DNA of 5,429 bases from Clostridiales bacterium (lineage in GTDB: Bacteria > Bacillota > Clostridia > Lachnospirales > WQUN01): contig JAISWA010000016.1 of assembly GCA_031271275.1 (NCBI GenBank), forward strand, positions 1-5,429. The letters run 5' to 3'. Each line of letters begins with the position of its first letter. Position 1 is the first letter of the stretch. A model generated the notes under the pieces. The model had not been told where the DNA came from. It saw only the letters and a list, made by a program, of their open reading frames with translations, and ran no database searches. Below are positions 1 to 4,615 of the stretch, one piece after another. The position numbers and the translations under genes were made by a program.

Positions 1-290
1 AAGTATTCCACAATCGTTGCTTCGGCATATTCGTATGTTTTGTCGGTGAAGCAAAGCAAGCCGCTTTTTTCTTCCGCGTGTTTGCCCTGTATGGCGCCGT
101 GGATAAACAGCACCTGCTGCCCGTCTATTACCATGTGCCGCCCTACAAGCAGCGCGATACGCTCGTCGTACCCCGCGGCCTCCGCATACTGGAACAAATA
201 GGTACAGACATAATCCTCCATGTAAATGCGCAGACCTTCGCCAATGCTGCCGATTTGCTTGATGTTCGTCGGCAATGTCATTTCACTCAT
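1..290 (-). CDS. Uncharacterised protein, N-terminal part (runs off left edge)
   Basis: The minus strand is open from an ATG at 290 to the window edge, giving 96 codons that start MSEMTLPTNIKQIG. An AAGGGG-type ribosome-binding site lies about 8 bases upstream, and GCG/GGC-rich codon use matches the neighbouring housekeeping genes. The fragment has no signal peptide or membrane segment. It contains IKQIGSIGEGLRIYMEDYVC, followed by a beta-rich stretch (LFIHGAIQG) and FTDKTYEYAEATIVEY. From memory this resembles the N-terminal region of uncharacterised clostridial proteins that carry a C-terminal LysM domain, and its layout recalls the front half of a JAB/MPN-like fold. That family link is inference, because the diagnostic C-terminal part is missing. 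A second in-frame ATG at codon 4 is a possible alternative start. The gene is divergent from ytvI. Existence as a gene is well supported; function is not known. Confidence 0.8.
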   Translation of the reverse strand, partial: MSEMTLPTNIKQIGSIGEGLRIYMEDYVCTYLFQYAEAAGYDERIALLVGRHMVIDGQQVLFIHGAIQGKHAEEKSGLLCFTDKTYEYAEATIVEY

Positions 291-525
291 ACCCTGCCCC
301 TTCAAACGCTTTATGGCTCATCCTACCATTTGAAAGGACAGGTTTATGGAAGAATATGTCATCTAACCCGCATATTTTTGCGCCATATTTTTTAAATATC
401 CGACAAAAGAAACCGGTGCGGGGGCGAGGCGGTATGTTATACTTTTTTCCAATGTTTATATTCACAGCGCGCGGGTAAATAATTAAAATTATCAATAATA
501 GAAAAATAGAAACGAGGTAACCTAT
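291..525. other. Divergent intergenic region between the minus-strand gene and ytvI
   Basis: This AT-rich spacer of 235 bases must hold the start signals for both flanking genes. Visible elements are a 9-base direct repeat CATATTTTT at 371-379 and 384-392 (13-base period), and an AT palindrome ATATTT-TTT-AAATAT at 385-399. There is also an extended -10-like box at 435-443 and the sequence TTATCAATAAT at 489-499, whose complement recurs in the toxin-antitoxin promoter. I see no convincing promoter for the minus-strand gene and no RNA gene. Confidence 0.6.
435..443 (+). promoter_or_regulatory. Possible extended -10 promoter element for ytvI
   Basis: TGTTATACT fits the extended -10 pattern TGnTATAAT with one mismatch. 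No recognisable -35 box lies 16-18 bases upstream, where the sequence is GC-rich. It would give a leader of roughly 75 bases before the ytvI start. Because ytvI homologues are sporulation genes, a sporulation sigma factor may be used instead; I could not identify a clear sigma-E or sigma-K pair. Confidence 0.35.
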
Positions 526-1647
526 ATGCGCGAGTTTTATGAGTCCCACCGGGACGCGGTGGATAAAGCGGTGTTCTTCCTGCTTGTGGTCGTGTCGGTC
601 TATGTGTTTTTTAACTATCTTTTCCGGTATGTGGCGCCGTTTTTCTTCGGGCTGATTGTTTCGCTGATGATGGAACCCGTAATACGCCTGCTGATGAAAC
701 GCGTAAAATTCAAGCGCGGGCTTGCGGCAATCCTGTGCCTGCTGCTGTTTATGTTCGCGGTGGGCAGCATCGGCACGCTGATTGTCTCCAACGTTTCACG
801 GCAAGTCGGCGCGTTGGTGGAGAACGCGCCCGCGTACATCGACGAAATCAACGACAAGCTGGACGACGCGAACAACTCCCTCTGGGACTGGATGGATAAG
901 CTTCCCCCTTCCTTGCAGTTCGAGTATACGGATATTAAGGACACGCTGATTAACGGGCTGGCGGGGGTGTTCGGCGACGGCTTCCGCAGCCAGTCTTGGC
1001 GGCTTGTCTCAAACGTGCCCGACTTCTTGGTCGGGGTCATACTGATGATGGTCTCCGCCTTCTTTTTCATGAAAGACCGGGCGCTGATATTCGCGGCGGC
1101 TTCCCGCGTCTGCCCCCCGTGGCTCGCACGGAACCTGCGCCTTATGCGGCGGGGGCTTTCCCGCGCGGTGGGCGGGTATTTCAAGGCGCAGTTCATTTTA
1201 ATGTCCATCGTGGGGACCATCAGCATCGCGGCGCTGCTCATCATGCGCAACCCTTACGCGCTGCTCATCGGGCTGATTATGGCAATGGTAGACTTCCTCC
1301 CCTTCCTCGGCAGCGGCACGATACTCATCCCCTGGGCGCTGTTCAATCTGGTGACGGGGCAGTTCCACCTCGCCATCGGGCTGTTGGTGCTGTACGGAAT
1401 ACTGATTATCACCCGGCAGGTGATGGAGCCTAAGATACTGGGCGAGCAGATAGGCATTCACCCCCTGCTTACGCTCATAACCATGTACGCGGGGTTCAGG
1501 GTGTTCGGCATACCCGGCATCATCATCGGGCCGTCCCTTGTAATCATCGGCAAAGCCGTATTGGAAGCGGAACGCCTCGGCGACGCGCCTCCCCCGTCCC
1601 CGCCGCCAAGGGCGGAAAGAATACGGAAATTCCGGAAAAACAAATAG
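526..1647 (+). CDS. ytvI: YtvI-type sporulation integral membrane protein (AI-2E transporter / UPF0118 family)
   Basis: A 373-residue polytopic membrane protein of the AI-2E exporter (PerM/UPF0118) family. Hydrophobic segments lie at about residues 16-33, 36-50, 66-88, 165-182, 218-239, 243-275, 281-296 and 312-343. A hydrophilic region (about 90-160) follows the third segment, as is usual in the family. Family signatures are present: DFLPFLGSGT at 256-265, RQVMEPKILGEQIG at 297-310 and FGIPGIIIGP at 327-336. Length and the MREFYESHRD-type start fit the YtvI subgroup, which is linked to sporulation in Bacillus and Clostridia; its transported substrate is not established. The C-terminus (353-373) is a proline-rich then strongly basic cytoplasmic tail. 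The start is supported by GAGGT at 514-518, 7 bases before the ATG. hflX follows after 77 bases with no terminator between. Assignment to the family is firm; the specific YtvI label is likely. Confidence 0.9.
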   Translation: MREFYESHRDAVDKAVFFLLVVVSVYVFFNYLFRYVAPFFFGLIVSLMMEPVIRLLMKRVKFKRGLAAILCLLLFMFAVGSIGTLIVSNVSRQVGALVENAPAYIDEINDKLDDANNSLWDWMDKLPPSLQFEYTDIKDTLINGLAGVFGDGFRSQSWRLVSNVPDFLVGVILMMVSAFFFMKDRALIFAAASRVCPPWLARNLRLMRRGLSRAVGGYFKAQFILMSIVGTISIAALLIMRNPYALLIGLIMAMVDFLPFLGSGTILIPWALFNLVTGQFHLAIGLLVLYGILIITRQVMEPKILGEQIGIHPLLTLITMYAGFRVFGIPGIIIGPSLVIIGKAVLEAERLGDAPPPSPPPRAERIRKFRKNK

Positions 1648-1654
1648 CGGCGCA

Positions 1655-1711
1655 AGAGCCTGTCTAACATCTCGCAAAAAAGACGGCAAGCGAAGATGGT
1701 AGACAGGCTCT
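1655..1711. repeat. 57-base imperfect inverted repeat (hairpin) between ytvI and hflX
   Basis: The arm AGAGCCTGTCTAACATCT (1655-1672) pairs with 1694-1711 at 17 of 18 positions, the only mismatch being A1667 opposite G1699. Beyond a bulged A1693 the stem continues as CGC/GCG (1673-1675 with 1690-1692), leaving a 14-base A-rich loop. There is no T tract after the stem on either strand, so it is not a standard intrinsic terminator. It ends 2 bases before the hflX Shine-Dalgarno AGGAGG (1714-1719). It could be a dispersed palindromic repeat or MITE-like remnant, an mRNA stability element, or a translational control hairpin in the hflX leader. Confidence 0.75.
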
Positions 1712-1724
1712 ACAGGAGGCTCCC

Positions 1725-3032
1725 ATGTACGAAACCGAAACGAAACGCGAGCGCTTTATACTGGTCGCGGTGGCAACCCTTAACACGCCGGATTTTGACG
1801 ACGGCGAAATCCCGCCGGAACTTTCCGAGCTGACGCTGCTTACGGAAACCTCCGGCGGGGAAGCGGCAGGCTATATCACGCAAAAACGGGAAGCCGCGCA
1901 CCCGGGCCACTACCTCGGCAAGGGCAAGCTCGACGAGCTGAAGGCGCTTATCGCCGCGACAAACGCCGACGGCGTCATAACCGACGACGAGCTGACCCCG
2001 GCGCAGCAGCGGAAGCTGTCCGCGCTGTTACAGGTAAAAATCCTCGACCGGACGATGGTTATCCTCGACATATTCGCGGGGCGGGCGGTGTCCGCCGAGG
2101 GCAAGGCGCAGGTGGAGCTGGCGCAGTTACGGTACCGGCTTTCCCATTTGACTGGGCTTGGGGCGCAGTTGTCGCGGCAGGCGGGGGGCGGCGGCTTCCA
2201 CGGCGGCGGCATCGGCACCCGCGGCCCCGGCGAAAAGAAACTGGAAACCGACCGGCGGCACATCCGCAGCCGTATCGACCAACTCAACCGCGAGCTTAAA
2301 GAAATACGCGAAAACCGCGCCGTGCTAAGGGGAAGGCGCGAGCGGGCGGGCGTACCGGTAATTGCCATAGTGGGTTACACCAACGCGGGCAAATCCACCC
2401 TGATGAACGCGCTGACCTCCGCGGGCGTACCGGCGGAAGACAAGCTTTTCGCCACCCTCGACACCGCCACCCGCAGGCTGACGCTGCCCGGGGGCACGGA
2501 AGCGCTTCTGACCGACACGGTGGGGTTCATCCACAAGCTGCCCCACCATTTGATACGGGCGTTCCGCGCCACGTTGGAGGAAGTGAATTTCTCCGACCTG
2601 CTGCTGCATGTGGTGGATTACGCGAACCCCGCGTACCCCGCGCAAATGGAAGTGGCGTATGGTTTGCTGCAATCCCTGAAATGTTTGGACAAGCCGCTTA
2701 TTACGGCGTTTAACAAAATGGACGCGGCGGGGCGCGCGCAGGGCGAAGCCCCCCCGAAGGACGAACGCGCCAACGCGAGCATCCCCATCAGCGCCCGCGC
2801 CGGCGAAAACATTCCGGCGCTGCTTTCCGCGTTAGAGACGGCGATACACGCCATGCGCGGGAAATTTACCGTCCTTATCCCCTATAACGAAGGGCAGTGG
2901 GTCAGCCTGATACACGGCAAATGCGAGGTGCTTTCCGAAACGCACACGGAAAGCGGCACGCGCATGGAAGTCTTTGCCGACGCCGAAACCGCCGGAAGGC
3001 TTGGGAGGTTTATACAAAATGAAAAAGATTGA
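1725..3032 (+). CDS. hflX: GTPase HflX (ribosome-binding, ribosome-splitting GTPase)
   Basis: A 435-residue TRAFAC-class translational GTPase. HflX proteins bind the large ribosomal subunit and, in characterised bacteria, split or rescue stalled or heat-damaged ribosomes; the protein is cytosolic. The N-terminal HflX domain shows GHYLGKGKLDELK (61-73), ITDDELTPAQ (85-94), ILDRTMVILDIFAGRA (106-121) and the glycine-rich GGGIGTRGPGEKKLETDRR (160-178). A short helical linker of about 178-205 follows. The G domain is complete: G1 GYTNAGKS 217-224, switch I FATLDTATRRL 242-252, G3 DTVGFI 264-269, G4 NKMD 330-333, and G5 ISAR 355-358. A C-terminal domain spans about 378-435. The ATG at 1725 has a perfect AGGAGG at 1714-1719 with a 5-base spacer, and the start MYETETKRER matches the family. 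The stop overlaps the start of the next gene by 14 bases. No catalytic motif is missing. Confidence 0.97.
   Translation: MYETETKRERFILVAVATLNTPDFDDGEIPPELSELTLLTETSGGEAAGYITQKREAAHPGHYLGKGKLDELKALIAATNADGVITDDELTPAQQRKLSALLQVKILDRTMVILDIFAGRAVSAEGKAQVELAQLRYRLSHLTGLGAQLSRQAGGGGFHGGGIGTRGPGEKKLETDRRHIRSRIDQLNRELKEIRENRAVLRGRRERAGVPVIAIVGYTNAGKSTLMNALTSAGVPAEDKLFATLDTATRRLTLPGGTEALLTDTVGFIHKLPHHLIRAFRATLEEVNFSDLLLHVVDYANPAYPAQMEVAYGLLQSLKCLDKPLITAFNKMDAAGRAQGEAPPKDERANASIPISARAGENIPALLSALETAIHAMRGKFTVLIPYNEGQWVSLIHGKCEVLSETHTESGTRMEVFADAETAGRLGRFIQNEKD
3003..3008 (+). promoter_or_regulatory. Ribosome-binding site that fixes the start of the YdcF-like gene
   Basis: GGGAGG at 3003-3008 lies inside the hflX coding end, 10 bases before the ATG at 3019. 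It supports that start over the in-frame upstream ATG at 2974, which has no comparable site and would add 15 residues outside the family fold. Confidence 0.65.
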
Positions 3033-3624
3033 CATGCTGATAAAGGCTATTTCTAATTTTATCTTCGTGGAAAACGCGCCGCAAAAAAGCGACGTCATCT
3101 TCCTCCCCGGCAGCGACCACGCCTCCCTTCCCGAGAAGGCGGCGGAGCTGTACCGGGAAGGTTACGCGCCGCTGCTCTTGCCCTCGGGGCGCTATTACAT
3201 AAACCACGGCAAATTCGCGGGGGTGCGCGACAAGCCCGGGGCGTATACCGGGGCTTATGAAACGGAATGCGATTTCTTCACCGACGTACTGCTGCAGAAC
3301 GGCGTCCCCTGGGACGCTATTTTGCAGGAGGACGAAGCCACCTACACCAAGGAGAACGCCGTGTTTTCACGCAAGATAACCGACGGGCTGGGGCTTAAGA
3401 TAAAACGCGCGATAATTTGCTGCAAACCGTTCCACGCGCGGCGGTGCCTGATGTATTATCAGCTTTCGTACCCCAAAACGAAGCTGCTGATTGTCCCCGC
3501 CCCGTCGTTTGACGTGGACAAAACCAACTGGCATACGACCCCCTTCGGCATAGACCGGGTGATGGGCGAACTGACCCGCTGCGGGGGGCAGTTCGCGGCG
3601 GAGTTTAAGGCGTGCTACAAATGA
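3019..3624 (+). CDS. YdcF-like / DUF218 (ElyC-SanA-YdcF) family protein
   Basis: A 201-residue protein of the DUF218 fold, which includes YdcF, SanA and ElyC. Members have a Rossmann-like domain; in enterobacteria SanA and ElyC affect the cell envelope, while YdcF binds S-adenosylmethionine. The exact reaction is unknown. Characteristic features are the first strand and loop SDVIFLPGSD (24-33), a following helix EKAAELYREGYAP and strand LLLPSG (52-57). Also present are the acidic EDEATYTKENAVFS region (104-117) and the conserved strand-turn AIICCKPFHARRCLMYY (131-147). There is no signal peptide or transmembrane anchor, so it should be cytosolic like YdcF, unlike SanA/ElyC. It overlaps hflX by 14 bases (translational coupling likely) and is followed by the separately promoted toxin-antitoxin cassette. 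Family call is confident; function is not. Confidence 0.88.
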   Translation: MKKIDMLIKAISNFIFVENAPQKSDVIFLPGSDHASLPEKAAELYREGYAPLLLPSGRYYINHGKFAGVRDKPGAYTGAYETECDFFTDVLLQNGVPWDAILQEDEATYTKENAVFSRKITDGLGLKIKRAIICCKPFHARRCLMYYQLSYPKTKLLIVPAPSFDVDKTNWHTTPFGIDRVMGELTRCGGQFAAEFKACYK

Positions 3625-3644
3625 GAAAGAAAGTTTTTTAGTCA

Positions 3645-3674
3645 TTGACATTATTGATAACTTTAGTGCATAAT
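3645..3674 (+). promoter_or_regulatory. Strong sigma-A-type promoter of the toxin-antitoxin operon, with candidate operator
   Basis: A perfect -35 TTGACA (3645-3650) is followed after 18 bases by -10 CATAAT (3669-3674, 5 of 6). Transcription would start near 3681, giving a leader of about 19 bases before the toxin ATG at 3700. The spacer contains TTATTGATAA (3651-3660), a TTAT-n2-ATAA half-palindrome. It is a plausible operator for the XRE antitoxin, since such cassettes are normally autorepressed. Confidence 0.8.
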
Positions 3675-3684
3675 ATGCCCGTTG

Positions 3685-3690
3685 AAGGGA
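3685..3690 (+). promoter_or_regulatory. Ribosome-binding site selecting the toxin start at 3700
   Basis: AAGGGA is 9 bases before the ATG at 3700. An in-frame TTG at 3682 would lie essentially at the predicted transcription start and overlap this site, and the ATG at 3691 directly abuts it. The 3700 start is therefore preferred. Confidence 0.6.
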
Positions 3691-3699
3691 ATGTTAAAG

Positions 3700-4062
3700 A
3701 TGTACGAAGTGATTTTTTATCAGGATGCCGCGGGGAATCAACCAGTAAAAGAGCATTTGATTGAATTATCCAGACAAACCGACAAAAACAGCCGATTGAA
3801 CCACAATAAAATAAGTGATTATATAACCCTCTTGAAAAAACACGGATTAGCGTTGAGAAAACCTGTTATTGATTCGTTAGGCGATGGTTTATGGGAATTA
3901 AGACCGTTAAAGAATCGCGTATTATTTTTTATGAATGCCGGTAACGAATTTATTTTACTTCATCATTTTATAAAGAAAACACGGAAAACGCCGAAATCCG
4001 AAAAAGAAACGGCAAGAAGGCGTATGAAAGATTTTATTGAAAGGAGCAAAAAACATGAGTAG
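3700..4062 (+). CDS. Type II toxin, Gp49/RelE-ParE superfamily (HigB-like)
   Basis: A 120-residue protein with the pattern of phage-derived Gp49-like toxins of the RelE/ParE superfamily. Most members of this group are ribosome-dependent or general mRNA interferases; the target here is not known. Key stretches are the first strand MYEVIFYQDAAGNQPVKEHL (1-20), a helical pair around 21-48, and the core strand GLWELRPLKNRVLFF (63-77). HHFIKKTRKTPKSE (88-101) and a terminal basic helix to residue 120 follow. The ELRP motif, the following arginine and the FIKKT..TP motif are the most conserved parts of the family, and all are intact, so the toxin looks functional. It overlaps the antitoxin gene by 8 bases; toxin-first order is HigBA-like. 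Codons are much more AT-rich (TTA, ATT, AAA) than in hflX or the DUF218 gene, suggesting transfer. Confidence 0.9.
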   Translation: MYEVIFYQDAAGNQPVKEHLIELSRQTDKNSRLNHNKISDYITLLKKHGLALRKPVIDSLGDGLWELRPLKNRVLFFMNAGNEFILLHHFIKKTRKTPKSEKETARRRMKDFIERSKKHE

Positions 4063-4351
4063 CCCAATATCACCGCGAGGGCAAACATGGGAAGAAGTAA
4101 GGGCGGAACTCTACACGCCGGAAGAAATTAAGGAAAGCGATATTAGGGTGGCTGTCATGAGCGAACTGATAAAAGCCCGGAACGAGCGCGGCATATCACA
4201 ACGGGAGCTTGAAAAATTAAGCGGCGTTAAGCAACCGGTTATAAGCCGTATGGAAGCCGGAGCAACCAGCCCGCATTTTGACACGGTGGTTAAAGTGTTA
4301 ATGGCACTGGGCAAGACCATTGAGATAGTGCCATTGCCAAAATCAAATTAA
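4055..4351 (+). CDS. XRE-family antitoxin / transcriptional regulator (HigA-like)
   Basis: A 98-residue protein. The N-terminal 30 residues (TWEEVRAELYTPEEIKESD) probably contact the toxin. A helix-turn-helix XRE domain spans about 34-86: AVMSELIKARNERGISQRELEKL, with turn and recognition helix GVKQPVISRMEAG at 57-69. The family binds and neutralises its toxin and represses the shared promoter through the DNA-binding domain. The ATG at 4055 is chosen because AAGGAG at 4041-4046 sits 8 bases upstream. An in-frame TTG at 4037 lies before this site and is unlikely. The 8-base overlap with the toxin implies coupled translation. The gene ends 49 bases before a strong terminator. Family assignment is firm; pairing with the upstream toxin is inferred from overlap and order. 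Confidence 0.92.
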   Translation: MSSPISPRGQTWEEVRAELYTPEEIKESDIRVAVMSELIKARNERGISQRELEKLSGVKQPVISRMEAGATSPHFDTVVKVLMALGKTIEIVPLPKSN

Positions 4352-4370
4352 CCGGCAGCCCGCTTACGCC

Positions 4371-4386
4371 GCCGCTCCCCTGCGGC
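4371..4386 (+). other. Small GC hairpin after the antitoxin gene
   Basis: GCCGC (4371-4375) and GCGGC (4382-4386) form a 5-bp stem with a 6-base loop. No T tract follows, so it is not a terminator by itself; it may stabilise the 3' end of the transcript or be chance. Confidence 0.3.
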
Positions 4387-4400
4387 AATTAATATAACCC

Positions 4401-4429
4401 CCGCCCGGCGTTACGGGCGGTTTTTTTTT
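4401..4429 (+). terminator. Intrinsic terminator of the toxin-antitoxin operon
   Basis: A 7-bp all-GC stem, CCGCCCG (4401-4407) with CGGGCGG (4414-4420), encloses a 6-base loop and is followed directly by nine T. It has a textbook form and works on the plus strand only. It separates the toxin-antitoxin cassette from the downstream surface-protein gene. Confidence 0.95.
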
Positions 4430-4530
4430 GCCCTTTTGCGCCGGGGGAAACCGTTTTAAATAATTTAAGCGAAATTAAAATTAGTTGCAATATCCATCGT
4501 TTAAAATGAAAAAATAATTAAAAAAAGGTA

Positions 4531-4558
4531 TTGCGCAATTAATTTTTTGTGGTATAAT
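4531..4558 (+). promoter_or_regulatory. Extended -10 promoter of the surface-protein gene
   Basis: A perfect extended -10, TGGTATAAT (4550-4558), follows a weak -35 TTGCGC (4531-4536) with a 16-base spacer. AT-rich, A-tract DNA upstream (about 4501-4526) could act as an UP element. The -35 is embedded in the 10-base palindrome ATTGCGCAAT (4530-4539), a possible regulator site. Transcription is expected to start at about 4565, with a leader of about 50 bases. Confidence 0.85.
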
Positions 4559-4564
4559 AGGGTC

Positions 4565-4589
4565 AATTACTTAAGTGAATTAAGTAATT
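4565..4589. promoter_or_regulatory. Perfect 10-bp inverted repeat at the predicted transcription start (candidate operator)
   Basis: AATTACTTAA (4565-4574), spacer GTGAA, then TTAAGTAATT (4580-4589): the arms are exact reverse complements. It begins 7 bases downstream of the -10 box, so a bound dimeric repressor would block initiation. As RNA it would form a weak AU hairpin at the 5' end of the transcript. The arms also form a 9-base-period direct repeat of TTAAGT. No regulator gene adjoins it in the window. Confidence 0.7.
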
Positions 4590-4615
4590 AAAATAAAATT
4601 TCAGGAGGTAGTGCC

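Noticed and set aside
78..395. Plus-strand reading frame of 105 codons
   Set aside because: It is antisense to the well-supported minus-strand gene at 1-290, has no ribosome-binding site and its peptide has no recognisable domain.
283..549. Minus-strand reading frame of 88 codons across the divergent intergenic region
   Set aside because: It overlaps the starts of both flanking genes. It has a hydrophobic stretch but no convincing start signals, and its sequence is explained by AT-rich promoter DNA.
615..1250. Long minus-strand frame opposite ytvI (and similar ones opposite hflX)
   Set aside because: These are antisense shadows of GC-rich genes: Arg/Ser/Pro-rich, without domains or ribosome-binding sites.
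1655..1711. Hairpin as an intrinsic terminator of ytvI
   Set aside because: No U tract follows the stem on either strand, and the hflX ribosome-binding site follows within 2 bases.
2974..3018. Upstream in-frame ATG for the DUF218 gene
   Set aside because: It would lengthen the hflX overlap and add a Pro/Gly-rich extension. The ATG at 3019 has a good ribosome-binding site and fits the family start.
3682..3699. TTG at 3682 as toxin start
   Set aside because: It coincides with the predicted transcription start and contains the ribosome-binding site used by the ATG at 3700.
4037..4054. TTG at 4037 as antitoxin start
   Set aside because: It lies upstream of AAGGAG (4041-4046), which is correctly spaced for the ATG at 4055.
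4485..4520. Second promoter (TTGCAA with TAAAAT or TAATTA) upstream of the surface gene
   Set aside because: The spacers are 11 or 24 bases, outside the working range; the extended -10 promoter at 4531-4558 is far better.
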